Below, piece by piece: positions 45,262-57,154 of a DNA stretch of 64,000 bases. The notes beneath the pieces were generated by a model. That model was not told where the DNA came from and searched no databases. It saw only the letters and a program-made list of their open reading frames with translations. How positions within the stretch are numbered: position 1 is the stretch's first letter; each line of letters starts with the position of its first letter. The position numbers and the translations under genes were made by a program. Origin of the DNA: Locusta migratoria (Eukaryota > Arthropoda > Insecta > Orthoptera > Acrididae); NCBI GenBank assembly GCA_026315105.1, contig CM048744.1, forward strand, positions 347,161,668-347,225,667. The letters are read 5' to 3'.

Positions 45262-47330
45262 CCTTTCTAAACATGAAAACTTCCATTTTTAATTTATAAT
45301 TATTTTCAATTTATAAATTGGAGAAAGACGTAATTGTGCCCATAAATTGTCTCAGCAAGGATATCGCTCCGAAAAATTTGGCTGAAGCGATCGAGAAGAG
45401 CAGGGCTACCTCAAATAGTTAGTTGATGGTAAACCCTGTAGATGGCGAGCAGGCAGGTCGTCAGTATTAACTCACTAAATATTTAAAATATTGTTTAGCA
45501 CAATAAGATTTATCTAAGTTTTTTGCAAGAAAACAATACTAGAAGTTGAATAGAGACCTGTGGATGATATATCGCATCTTTCTAGTAAGTGAATCTGAGA
45601 TGAAGTAATGCGTTCTTCATACCACGGGGTCTTGAATGTGGCTATAAATACTAACCGCTCCCAGCGATAGTTGACACGACAATTTTGCTTTTTTAATTTT
45701 CTCTAGTAAGGGTTAATTTTAATTAATTAACCCACGCTCTCAAAATCAAAACATAGTTTAATCACTGATTCTCTACTGTCTTACGATTTTGGACATGTTC
45801 GTTTGGCAGTATATTACAAGGGCGTTTTCGCAAAACTATTGTTCAAGTCTTGCTTATAGCACCGACATATAGGGAGACAAATTATGTAGGACAATATTGA
45901 AGACAATGAGTAAGCTGCCACTGCAATATTTCATGAAGTGTTCCTACAGAATTATTTTAGCTTTTTTACACTTGTTCCCACGAGGACAAACTTCAACAAA
46001 ATCTATTAAATCGGCGAGGAAAACCGAAAGTCTTGCACTTATTCAGTCTCCAATAATTCTATGGAGCTCTAGTGTATGTGTATACTTCAAGGAGGGCATT
46101 TTCTGTAAAATAGTTACAGGCTGAGAACACTACATACTAAAAATCTCTCACTAGTACCCACAGCAAAACCTAAACGTTCATTTGTGCAAAACCGTTCACA
46201 TCGAAATTTTTTGACTGACTACCTGAAATTTTGACACAAGGTTGCACTCTAAGACAGGAAGGTTTCCCTCATTATAAAATTTTTATATAATAAACATATA
46301 AAAATAATAGGTGTATAAAACATGCGTGCATTCTTGTGAAACATTGTATCAAAAATTGATGGGATTCGGTCAATAACTGTCGCAGATATCCTATAGAAGT
46401 ACAAATGTTCGTTAGTTCAACATTTCAAATATCCGAAAGTTCTACACAGATTGCGTTGCAGGAATAGTTGTCAAACTATGTGGTAATGCCATTTCAGCAT
46501 AAGTACTTCAAAAGGATACAGGCTGACGAAACTAGACATATCACGGCAAGAACAACTCGCGTGGTGTTCACTATTATGTAGACTGCTCATCTGGAAACTC
46601 TAGCAAGGACGAATTTCTTGAACGTATCTATGTAGAACGTGTTTCACCTCAAGTAATGACAACAACGATTATAAAGCTTCTCTTATAATTTCGATATGAA
46701 TGAACTGTTTGGGAATGAGTTTTATGGTGCCGTAATGGTGAGCGCCTGGTTATGAGTCGTGAGAACAATAACTGCATAACAATCTTTCAGAGCTCAATTC
46801 TTACACTGTATGACTCAAGTTCTCAACTGAGTTCGAGCGCATTCATATGAGATATAAATTGTGGAACGGAATTGTATCAGAATAATAACAAGTACGGTAA
46901 CCTATTTCGACAATCTCCACTTCCGGACAACCTTTTGAAGAAATTTTCGGATCAAATAATTTTGTGATACACGGTGGGCGGAAAAGTTTGTGATAGTAGA
47001 AACATTTGCAAAAATTCTTCTTGTAGCACGTGCAACACTTGTGCATTTCAAGACGCTGGTAACATGGATTACCCCGTTTAGCAATACCAACTATTGACCG
47101 CGATGGAAAATAGCCGGATTCGCTTTCTTTAGTTATACTACGGAAATATTTCAAAAAACAGGAAGCCTAGGAAAGCAATTGCGAAGGTCAATGTGGGCTT
47201 GTTCAGCATTGCAGTTATGCAAAACAATGAATATAAGAAAATATTTTGAACGAAAATCAGTTCGCAATCTTTCAGGAGAAGGTGACGTCAAGTGATATAG
47301 GTGTTCTAAGAACAACTCGGTGGCAGTAAT
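45262..47330. other. No recognisable feature
   Basis: The longest ORF (46843-47154, minus, 103 codons, Cys-rich) has no recognised domain. Confidence 0.45.
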
Positions 47331-47559
47331 TTAACCCATTACTGCCCAGAACTTTTTTTGTGAGAAAAATGTTTCATTTTTTTAGGATAGGTTCAATAAG
47401 ATAAAAGAAGTGTGAACAATGCTGTAAATATAGTGCCATATCTTTGGTGTACTGAGACAAGAGCAGGAAGATATATCTACGTTCCTTTGTTTCCAAGGTG
47501 CAAAAGTAAAGATAGCGCAACATGGTGTACAAACGCACCACCGAGCACGAATGGGTTAA
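47331..47559. mobile_element. piggyBac-type MITE
   Basis: The element is 47335-47555 (221 bp), flanked by TTAA on both sides (47331-47334 and 47556-47559). Its ends are inverted CCCATT...AATGGG with imperfect inner matches. TTAA targets and CCC-starting termini are diagnostic of piggyBac. There is no ORF. Confidence 0.75.
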
Positions 47560-49435
47560 CTGGAGAGACTGTTGAAATGTATTACTGTTGAAACACGTAA
47601 CTGAACTTGTAATTCCAGAACTCTACGTTCGTTTTAAACGTCAGGAAAAAACAATCACATGGATTCAGACAATTCTGCTTAAGAAAGCCAGTAATGACTC
47701 CAGCACAAAAGGAAGTAGTAAAATGTATCGCAATTTTTTTCTGGGTGATAATGTAGCTACAGTAGTTATGGATCAATGTGAAAAATGGCATAACACTGGA
47801 AAACTGTAGAGCAAAAACATTCCAGTGCAATCTTAGCTATTGTACAGTGTGAGAATAGTTTTTTCCCTTTTGTCTATATATGCAAACTCTGAAATATATT
47901 TTTACAGACAAAGGGGTCAAGAAATAAAATGGGAGACGAGAAACTTTCTGGTCTCGCAATAAATGAGTGTTCATCGTGATCTGAAGATACAACTAGATTT
48001 AGAAGAAATTATAAATAAGTTAGCAGATGTTGTAAAAGGCTAAAAGTAATACTTTAAAATATAAATACCACTTTTTAAAAAAAAAAAAGAAAATACAAGA
48101 AACCGCCGCTCAACAGCTGTCACCAAAACCAGTGTTTATTCAGGCGCTACCGGTGTCTTGGCTAGAGCCCCATCACTCATCAAGTGCTTATAACGGTTAA
48201 AACACGGAAGTCTCCTTGACACAGAACTTGTCCCAACCATATATATTAAAAGCTCATTCTTCCAAAAATAAACTACCCCAGATGAAGCTGCTATCAGCAC
48301 TCAGTCGTCTATACAAGTTGAAAGTTACACGGACACTCAGATACAGCTACATGCAAAAGTATCGCAAACTTAAATACAAACGTGGAATAATATAAAAACA
48401 TATAATTACGTTCAGTTTGAACTTCGTTACTTTGGTCATAAATCCGATATGTTTTATTCAGAGGTGTTAACAGAGGTGCCCACAAGAGGTGGGTCATGAC
48501 GCAAACTGCGTCATTATAATTGCTGGGGAGGGGGGGGGGTGTGAAAAATTAGTACTTTAGGCCAGCCTGCGTGAAATAAAAGATGTTTAATTGCAATATT
48601 AAATGGAAAAACCATATTTATTAGGTAATAAACTAGAAATCCAAATACCTCGGGTGGGGAGGGGGCGGCGGGGATTGGTCGGAGTTGGGGGGAGGGGGGG
48701 AGTCATTGGCCATGGATTCCAACGAGTTTGTAGGATGTTTAATTTCGTGATTATTTATTTTATTGGGGTTAACAGCAATAGCTTCCTATAATTCGAACGA
48801 AGTTATAGTAACAATACCTAGATTCCCCTTCTAAGGAGCAGTATTCGACACCTCCGTGTCAAAGCTAATAGATACGCCAGTGAACACAACTATTATTGCC
48901 TTTTATAAGTGGATGTCTGTGGCTCGGCGACAGTATTTACAGCGAATTTCAACCTATCCTCATTATTTAACTGATACAGCAACCTGGACTTTTCATTGTT
49001 AAATATATATAAAAAAGAGAGTAATAATGCCGTAAATGGAGAAGCAAAAATACCAGAAAGATATGCAACCATGTAAGGAAGTAAAGAGCGAATGCTGCTA
49101 CGGGAATAAGAGAGATCACAAAGTTTAATGTTACTGAAGCGTGAGAAAGAGAGCAGCAATGGATAACGATTACAGTTAGGAATATTTATTATTTATTTCT
49201 TTGTAAATATTAGCTTTGCTGTCGGGCTACATATTTAGTTTCGAAAACAATCATACATCTGCACAGAGGTGTAGATAGTTTATTCTCTTGGGAGAGGGGA
49301 GTTCAGTTCTCAAATATAAGAAGTTCATAATTCATTATGATAAGGAGGCCTATCAGAAATATCTGCACCTGGAGAGCAGTTTCAACGTTTAATATTGCAA
49401 AACATGTTGCACTGTTAACAACTAAAATTTATACA
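47560..49435. other. No gene; G-rich tracts and one hammerhead-like relic
   Basis: At 48130-48200 (minus) a CTTGATGAGTGATGGGGCT and ACACCGGTA pair resembles a decayed hammerhead motif (GAAA changed). At 48525-48541 and 48652-48706 there are dense G runs with G-quadruplex potential. The rest is unassigned. Confidence 0.35.
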
Positions 49436-49889
49436 TCTTACAAAATAGGCTGTATGTGCGTATCTATGTTCCACATCTCCTGCTAAACTAATGGACCCAT
49501 TTCAACCAAACTTGGTACACATGTTCTTTACTATCAGACATCAATCGCTGTCCGCATAAGAACCACCTACGACTAGAGCTCCTAAAAACCCAGGCTGAAT
49601 CGTCCATTTTTGCCCCAACATGGGTGCATCTGACAATGTTTATATTCACGATGGTTGACCTATTCACGCAGTTTTCAACAATATTTCTAATGAAATGTAA
49701 TTAATATTGCACACACTAAGTGTACCGAACAGTAACTAATGTGTTTGGGCCTATAAAGTTTTACAATGCGCTTTTAATATAACAGAAAATCGTAACGTAC
49801 CGGTAATATAACATAGCTTCTCGCCGGGCTGCAGTGGTTATGTTGCCACCAATGGTAATCACGGCAACTCAGATGACCAATAAATATTT

Positions 49890-50150
49890 TTTCGTAACAA
49901 CTTCAATTAAAACAATTATTTTTTTCTCAACGGACAAGGGTACATACAAGAACCTGTCAACCAGAGCGCAGGTACAGTATTAATTTTGCTGCGAGTGAAA
50001 CGAGCAGCAATAACATTTACTCTGTAGCTCGTGAAAAATATTAAAGCAATTCTACACTTCATTGTTCATCTGTTGCCAACATAATCACTGGAGCCCAGCG
50101 TGAAACGTAGTAAAATTTTACCCAGTGCCGTATTTTGGAGTGTGTTATGC
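49890..50150 (+). repeat. Dispersed repeat family R
   Basis: Shares CAAGGGTACATACAAGAACC, GTTGCCAACATAATCA and GTAAAATTTTAC with 59880-60120. Partial copies are at 62700-62800 and 62935-63045. The class is unknown. Confidence 0.65.
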
Positions 50151-51447
50151 GACCGTTAAGAGATGCTTCGACCTTATATATAACTAATTGTGTAAAGTAT
50201 TATTCAGTATGGTGAAAACTACGTATAAAAGCACCACAATAAATATTCCTATCCACTTTGAAAACTGCGAAAAACTTCAGTAAGTCACAAGCATTCTGCA
50301 ACAAACTGCTCCAGTTATCATTGACAGGGAGAAGTAATGCAATTGTTCATAACTGACATGTTTATAGATACATTTATTACATATACTTACAATACGTAAT
50401 TGAGCGCCAGGCTCTGTTTCCCAGTTGCTTCTGCGACAATTTATAGCCCATCATTTTCTTCGTTCTGGATTGCTGGGAAATTTGAACTTGCGCACTCCTT
50501 TGCTTCAGTGATTTGTGCAGTTCACAGCTGAGCAGCCACCCACATTTTCCACAAATTCTTCTGTAAATTCGATTATAAACTCCCTATCCGGTCGTGACTC
50601 GTATATACCCACATACAACTGTCCTGCACATTGGAGCAAAAATGGCGGATAGTTCAGCTTGGATTATAGGAGCCTTACCTGCGACACATACGTAAGGAGA
50701 TATGACGTCATAAACAATGACAACAATGAAAAAATTCTACACTGTAAATCGTATTACCGAGACATTTCACAGGCAGGACAGATACATACACTGAATATTC
50801 CTTTGTATTACATCACAGTTCGGCATATAGTTCATGAGATATTAAGTCATAAACTATTTGGTTCATGAAAAATCGCATGACCACGGATGAGGTTTCGATT
50901 TATTACGTCTTTATTACTAAAGCCGTTCATGACATATTTTGCAGACGTTAGGTTGAGTGTACCTTCAAATGTACATCATAGTGCAACACATAGTTCAGGA
51001 GATATGACGTAATAAACAATGAAATTTCCGAATATCTTCTACATCATGCGCTATTTTTCACATCTCCTCGTAAAATAACAAACAGATCGATTTCAACTAA
51101 GCATGGTACACATAATGCCTACTATCAGATAACAATCGCTGTGGGGTTAAAAACTACCTACGTCAAGTAGTTCAGGAGATATGACGTCGTAAACAATGAG
51201 TCACAAAACTTTCTCACCACGCGACGCGTGAACTACGAGACTTCATTCATACACTACTTATTCGTCGCAGACAGTTTCCTAATATTACACTTTACAAATC
51301 TGGAAATTTATATTATTGTAGGGCATACAGTCAAGGATATATGATGCCATAAGTATTGAGCTGCATTAAAACGGAACTTAATGGACAGATAGTAAGGTAG
51401 AAGCCGATGGGAAGAAAGGGAAGAACGAGATTGACTAACAATAAGAT

Positions 51448-54400
51448 AAGAGAGGAGTACCACTCCCATGAACCACAGACATTGCCGAGGTGGGGTGGCT
51501 TGCGTGCCTCAACGATACAGATAGCCGTACCGTAGGTGCAACCACAGCGGAGGGGTATCTGTGGAGAGGCCAGACAAACGTGTGGTTCCTGAAGAGGGGC
51601 AGCAGCCTTTTCAGTAGTTACAGGGGCAACAGTCTGGATGATTGACTGAGCTGGCCTTGTAACATCAGCTAATGTGGCTTTGCCACACAGCTACTGCGAA
51701 CGGCTGAAAGCAAGGGGAAACTACAGCCGTTATTTTTCCCGAGGACATGCAGCTCTACTGTATGAACATATGATGATGGCATCCTCTCGGGTAAAATATT
51801 CCGGAGGTAAAATAGTCCCCCATTCGGATCTCCGGGCGGGGACTATTCAGGAGGATGTGATCATCAGGAAAGACAATACTGGCATTCTACGGGTCGGAGC
51901 GTGGAATGTTAGATCCCTTAATCGAGTAGGAAAATTAGAAAATTTAAAAAGGGAAATGGATAGGTTGAAGTTAGATATAGTGGGGATTAGTGAAGTTCGG
52001 TGGCAGGATGAACAGGATTTCTGGTCAGGTGAGTACAGGATTATAAATACAAAATCAGTTGGGGGTATCACAGGAGTAGGACTGATAATGAATAAGAAAA
52101 TAGGAATGCGGGTAAGGTACTATGACCAGCACAGCGATCGCATTATCATTGTCAAGATAGATACGAAGCCAACACCGACAACAGTAGTACAGGTTTATAT
52201 GCCAACTAGCTCTGCCGATGATGAGGAGATCGAAGAAATATATGAGGAGCTAAAGGAAATTATTCAGACAATTAAGGGAGAGGAAAACTTAATTGTTATG
52301 GGAGACTGGAATTCGGTAGTAGGACAAGGAAGGGAAGGGAAGATAGTGGGTGAATATGGTCTGGGCAAAAGGAATGAAAGAGGAAGCCGCCTGGTAGAAT
52401 TTTGCACGGAACATAATTTAGTTATAACAAACACCTGGTTTAAGAATCACAAAAGAAGGTTGTATACGTGGAAGAGACCAGGAGACACCGGGAGATACCA
52501 GATAGATTTTATAATGGTAAGACATAGATTTCGGAACCAGGTTTTGAAGTGTAGGACATACCCAGGGGCAGACATAGACTCTGACCATAACTTGTTGGTT
52601 ATGAACTGTAGGCTGAAACTGAAGAAACTACAGAAAGGTAAGAAAATAAGGCGATGGGACCTAGATAAATTGAAGGAACCTGAAGTTCTTAAGAATTTCA
52701 GAGGGAGCTTCAGGCAACAATTGACAGAAACAGGGGAAAATAAAACAGTTGAGGAGGAATGGGTGAAATTGAGAGATGAAATAGTGAAGGCAGCAGAGGA
52801 CAAAATAGGTAGGAAGGCAAGACCTACAAAGAATCCTTGGATATCACAGGAGATACTAAATTTAATCGATGAAAGGAGAAAGTATAAAAATGCAGTAAAT
52901 GAAACAGGCAAAATGGAGTACAGACGACTAAGAAATGAGATTGACAGGAAGTGCAAAATGGCTAAGCAGGAATGGCTAGAAGGCAAATGCAAGGATGTAG
53001 AAGAATGTATAAATAGGGGAAAAATAGATACAGCCTACAGAAAAATAAAAGAAACATTTGGAGATAAGAAAAACAGCTCTATGAATATCAAGGACAGTGA
53101 TGGAAAACCAGTTCTCAGCAAAGAAGGGAAAGCTGAAAGGTGGAAAGAGTATATAGAGGGGCTCTACAAAGGAAATGAACTTCGAGACACTATTGTAGGA
53201 AGGGAAGAGGACGTAGATGATGATGATGAAATAGGAGATACTATACTGAGAGATGAATTTGACAGAGCACTGAAAGACCTAAGTCGAAACAAGGCCCCTG
53301 GGGTAGATGATATCCCGTCAGAGCTACTGAAGTCTCTGGGAGAACCAGCCATGACAAAATTGTTTCACATTGTGTGTAAGATGTATGAGACAGGTGAAGT
53401 ACCCTCAGACTTTAAGAAAAATGTTATAATCCCCATTCCAAAGAAAGCGGGTGCAGACAGGTGTGAAAACTACAGAACCATCAGTTTGATAAGTCATGGT
53501 TGCAAAATATTAACACGAATTATATACAGAAGGATGGAAAAGCTGGTAGAAGCCGACCTCGGGGAAGATCAGTTTGGGTTCAGGAGAAATGTAGGAACAC
53601 GGGAGGCAATACTCACTTTACGGCTTATCCTAGAAGATAGATTAAGAAAAGGCAAACCTAAATTTCTAGCTTTTGTAGATTTGGAGAAGGCTTTTGACAA
53701 TGTTGATTGGAATAAACTCTTTCAAGTTCTGAAGCAAGCAGGAGTAAAATATAGGGAGCGTAAGGTTATTTACAACTTGTACAAAAACCAGACAGCGGTT
53801 GTCAGAGTTGAAGGGCATGAAAGGGATGCAGTGGTTGGAAAGGGAGTAAGACAGGGTTGTAGCCTTTCCCCAATGTTGTTCAATTTGTACATTGAGCAAG
53901 CTATAAAGGAAAGCAAGGAGAAATTTGGAGAAGGAATTAAAGTTCAGGGTGAAGAATTAAAAACATTGCGTTTTGCCGACGACATAGTGATTCTGTCAGA
54001 TACAGCAAAGGACCTGGAAGAGCAATTGAACGGAATGGACAGTGTGCTGAAAGGTGCATATAAGATGAACATTAACAAGAGTAAAACAAGGGTAATGGAG
54101 TGCAGTGTAAGAAAATCAGGTGATGCTGAAGGAATTAGATTAGGTAACGAAACAATAAAGGAGGTAGATGAGTTTTGTTACTTGGGCAGTAAAATAACAA
54201 ATGATGGTCGCAGTACAGATGATATAAAATGCAGAATGGCAATGGGTAGAAAGGCGTTTTTGAAAAAGAGAAATTTGTTAACATCGAATATTGATTTAAG
54301 CCTAAGGAAGTCCTTTCTGAAGGCATTTGTATGGAGTGTTGCCTTGTATGGGAGTGAAACATGGACGATAAGCAGTGTGGACAGAAAGAGGATAGAGGCT

Positions 54401-54767
54401 TTTGAAATGTGGTGCTACAGAAGAATGCTGAAGATTAGGTGGGTGGATCGCGTAACTAATGAGGAGGTACTGAACCGAATTGGGGAGAAAAGAAATTTCT
54501 GGCATACCTTGACTAAAAGAAGGGATAGATTGGTAGGACACATTCTTAGACATCAAGGAATTGTGAATTTAGCGTTGGAGGGAAGTGTGTGGGGTAAAAA
54601 TCGCAGAGGGAGACCAAGAGACGCGTATAGTAAGCAGATTCAAGTGGATGTGGGTTGTCGTTCTTATGAGGAGATGAAAAGGCTTGCTCAGGATAGAGTA
54701 GGGTGGAGAGCTGCATCAAACCAGTCTCCGGACTGAAGACCATAACAACAACAACAAGAGAGGAGTA
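51448..54767 (+). mobile_element. Full-length RTE-clade retrotransposon with 12-bp target duplication
   Basis: The element is 51460-54755 (3296 bp), flanked by AAGAGAGGAGTA at 51448-51459 and 54756-54767. It has a 310-bp leader, one long ORF and a very short 3' end in AAC repeats instead of poly(A), as is typical of RTE elements. The exact duplication and intact ORF indicate a recent insertion. It lies inside the Helitron-like element. Confidence 0.95.
51770..54736 (+). CDS. RTE-clade endonuclease-reverse transcriptase, intact
   Basis: This 988-residue protein runs from the first ATG of the frame (51770); the open frame extends upstream to a GTG at 51674. The APE-type endonuclease has GAWNVRSLN (about 43), GDWNS (178-182) and SDHN (271-274). 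The reverse transcriptase has APGVDDIPSELL, FVDLEKAFDN with Asp637, GVRQGCSLSPMLFN and FADD (735-738) with the catalytic aspartates. The RTE-typical C-terminus follows (YGSETWTI, AFEMWCYRRMLKI, NRRGRPRDAY). It nicks DNA and copies element RNA at the target; it may also mobilise SINEs. Such ORFs are often mislabelled 'craniofacial development protein 2-like' in genome annotations. All key catalytic residues are present, so it may be active. Confidence 0.96.
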   Translation: MMMASSRVKYSGGKIVPHSDLRAGTIQEDVIIRKDNTGILRVGAWNVRSLNRVGKLENLKREMDRLKLDIVGISEVRWQDEQDFWSGEYRIINTKSVGGITGVGLIMNKKIGMRVRYYDQHSDRIIIVKIDTKPTPTTVVQVYMPTSSADDEEIEEIYEELKEIIQTIKGEENLIVMGDWNSVVGQGREGKIVGEYGLGKRNERGSRLVEFCTEHNLVITNTWFKNHKRRLYTWKRPGDTGRYQIDFIMVRHRFRNQVLKCRTYPGADIDSDHNLLVMNCRLKLKKLQKGKKIRRWDLDKLKEPEVLKNFRGSFRQQLTETGENKTVEEEWVKLRDEIVKAAEDKIGRKARPTKNPWISQEILNLIDERRKYKNAVNETGKMEYRRLRNEIDRKCKMAKQEWLEGKCKDVEECINRGKIDTAYRKIKETFGDKKNSSMNIKDSDGKPVLSKEGKAERWKEYIEGLYKGNELRDTIVGREEDVDDDDEIGDTILRDEFDRALKDLSRNKAPGVDDIPSELLKSLGEPAMTKLFHIVCKMYETGEVPSDFKKNVIIPIPKKAGADRCENYRTISLISHGCKILTRIIYRRMEKLVEADLGEDQFGFRRNVGTREAILTLRLILEDRLRKGKPKFLAFVDLEKAFDNVDWNKLFQVLKQAGVKYRERKVIYNLYKNQTAVVRVEGHERDAVVGKGVRQGCSLSPMLFNLYIEQAIKESKEKFGEGIKVQGEELKTLRFADDIVILSDTAKDLEEQLNGMDSVLKGAYKMNINKSKTRVMECSVRKSGDAEGIRLGNETIKEVDEFCYLGSKITNDGRSTDDIKCRMAMGRKAFLKKRNLLTSNIDLSLRKSFLKAFVWSVALYGSETWTISSVDRKRIEAFEMWCYRRMLKIRWVDRVTNEEVLNRIGEKRNFWHTLTKRRDRLVGHILRHQGIVNLALEGSVWGKNRRGRPRDAYSKQIQVDVGCRSYEEMKRLAQDRVGWRAASNQSPD

Positions 54768-55423
54768 AATATGTGTAGTTGATGAGATATGACGACGCAA
54801 ACAATTAAGTTGATACAAAACCGCAATAACAGTCATGAGGTTACTAATTATTCCGTCTTTACTACTAACTCTATTCGCGTCATATTTCTAAATCTAAATC
54901 TTCATGGGATACTCTGCAAATCACATTTAAGTGCCTGGCACATATACAGTATGCAGATATACCTGTGTATATACATTCGAAATTTTACATCATAATAGGC
55001 ACATAGTTTAGGAGATATGACGTCTAAAAGAATTAAGTGCATGAAAATCCGCCACAAAAAATATTGTTTATAGTCATCTTTGAATTAAATTAATGTTATA
55101 CATATTTTATGTTTTATTAATATTTTTGTTTCTCTGGATACTGAACTTATAATTGTGTACATTATGCACATTTCTTTGTTTTACTGTTTATAATTTCCAA
55201 GCTGTTTTCGTGGATACATAATGTTGAAATCTTTTCCGAATTTTTTATTTTCGTTTCTAACATAAGACTGACAAAATATATACCCTGGCAACACCGGGTT
55301 TAGCAGCTAATAAATAAATAAAATGGAAGGTAATTTACAAGAAAGCTTTCCATTGAAATAGCCGCGCACCTATCGATATATCGAACGTGCGATTACTGTT
55401 CCGACGAGAGTTGCGGCATGTGT

Positions 55424-55605
55424 TAAAAATCATAACATTCGCTCACAACAGTTGAAGCTGTACTCTTAGGTTACTGCCTAACCACATCATTTAATATCAT
55501 GACATATTCTTAAAAATCATAACATTCGCTTGCTCACTCGCAACAATTTAAGCTGTACTCTTAGGTTCCTGCCTAACCACAACCTTTAAAATCATGACAT
55601 ATTCG
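55424..55605 (+). repeat. Two-unit tandem repeat, about 88 bp
   Basis: The two units share AAAAATCATAACATTCGCT, GCTGTACTCTTAGGTT and CTGCCTAACCACA. Confidence 0.85.
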
Positions 55606-56034
55606 CAAAATCAAAGTTACACGCCATTGGCTGCTCGAAATGAACTACATTGCCAACGTAACGCTGCTACGGACGCACCGCGACGCTCCCCATGCCGCTG
55701 ATCGAGACTTACGCAAACACACTGTCTGAACACCTTCGCTGTTAATGCAATTTTGAAGTGTGTCATCAAGTAATAAACCGCACTTTCAACAAAACTGCAC
55801 ACTTTCGTACACCATCGACAAAGAAGTACATACCTACGCAACTAAAAACCTCGTATTTTGGCTATCAAACCTGGTACATTGGGTTCGGAGCGGAAGTAAA
55901 AGCATTTAAATTGCTATTCAACCAAAAATAAGCCATATTAAATGAGTGTGAATGTAGCAGCCATTTGTCAATTTACAAACTTTAAATTAAACAGATAAAA
56001 TGTTACGGTTGTCATAAAAGAGGTAATTTTGAAA

Positions 56035-56790
56035 TATTTTTGTTTGCTGATGACACTACGATTTTGTTTGTAATATTGACACAGATCAAATAATCTAGTT
56101 CAAGAAAAAATATTGATGTTAAATCACAGTAAAACTCCATTTTTACAATTTCTAACACACTATTCAACAAAAGCTGACATTTTGATTACACAGAATGGCC
56201 ATATAAGTAAGACAGAACAATTGGCGTTTTTAGGTCTTCAAATACATAGTAAGCTGTCGTGGAAAGTCCATATTCAGGTTTTGCTCAGCACCTAAATTCT
56301 GCTTTATTTACTATTAGAACAGTATCTGAAATAAGTTATGTTTCAACACGAAAAGTAGCCTACTATGCTCACGTTTATTCACTTATGACGTACGACGTTA
56401 TTTTTTGGGGTAACTCTACTGACTCAAAAAGGATATTTTTGGCTCAGAAGCGGATGGTTCGAGCAATATGTGGTATAAGTTCGCGAACGTCGTGTTGGCC
56501 CCTTTTCAGTAGACTGCGAATTCTGACATTTGCTTCACAATAGATATTTTCTTTAATGTCGTTTGTTGTTGACAATGTCAGCTTATTCCCAGGAGTTGGC
56601 AGCTTTCACGTGATGAATACTACACAGAACTCGAATCTACATTTGGATCACCCCTGCCTGACTCTTGTGCAGAAAGGCGTGCAGTACCCTGCAGCATCCA
56701 TTTTCAATAAGTTGCTACAAGTCTAAGTTGAAGAGTTACCTCATGGCTCACTCCTCTTATTCTGTCGAGGAACTCTCGGAAAAATTAAAA
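56035..56790 (+). pseudogene. Jockey/CR1-like reverse transcriptase C-terminal fragment
   Basis: Starts at the FADDT-like catalytic box (TTTGCTGATGACACTACG at 56041) and continues with QLAFLGLQIHSKLSWKVHIQ, then after a frameshift LNSALFTIRTVSEISYVSTR, LMTYDVIFWGNS and RTSCWPLFSRLRILT. Further 3' coding remnants extend to about 56790. Stops and frameshifts make it dead. It is nested in the inverted-repeat element. Confidence 0.85.
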
Positions 56791-57071
56791 ACGTTAATTT
56801 CTTTGTTTCATTGTTAAGAACTTTACTTGGCTCGAGATTGTCACGTTCATAGGACTACTTTAAGTTTTTCTATTACCACTCTTGTGTTAAAATTTCAAGT
56901 GCTGACTTGTTCCATGACCGTGGAGTCTTGCTCCTCAATTAGGACCTGCAGAACAGAAAACCATATTATGGGGTTAGAACACAGGCCTCCTGCGTGGCAG
57001 TCCAACATGGTTACCACTAGACTAGATATGCGGACAGCAAAAAAATATATAAAATATTTCCTACGTCGGAA

Positions 57072-57154
57072 TCTCGTACATGACTGTACGAGGTTGACAT
57101 TGACCTCGTACGGTAGCTCATAAACCTCGTATTTGTACGAGGAACCTCGTACGT
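57072..57154. repeat. GTACGAGG / CCTCGTAC motif cluster
   Basis: At least five matches to CCTCGTA or TACGAGG occur within 83 bp in both orientations, close to the right inverted repeat of the element. Confidence 0.7.

Larger units (their letters stand above)
49436..55310 (+). mobile_element. Helitron-like element interrupted by an RTE retrotransposon
   Basis: The likely 5' end TCTTACAAAATAGGCTG (49436) parallels the 5' end of 31639-32464. The 3' end has a hairpin ACCCTGG/CCGGGT followed by CTAA at 55307-55310 and then T. Between them are diverged repeats around AGGAGATATGACGTCATAA and the segment ATTTCAACCAAACTTGGTAC. Without the 51460-54755 insertion it is about 2.6 kb. No Rep/helicase ORF remains. 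A copy of dispersed repeat R (49890-50150) sits inside. Confidence 0.68.

Noticed and set aside
46843..47154. Cys-rich 103-codon ORF on the minus strand as a zinc-finger gene
   Set aside because: The cysteine spacing fits no zinc-binding pattern I know, and a second frame is equally open.
52447..52992. 181-codon ORF antisense to the RTE gene
   Set aside because: It is the mirror of a strongly coding sequence and has no domain of its own.
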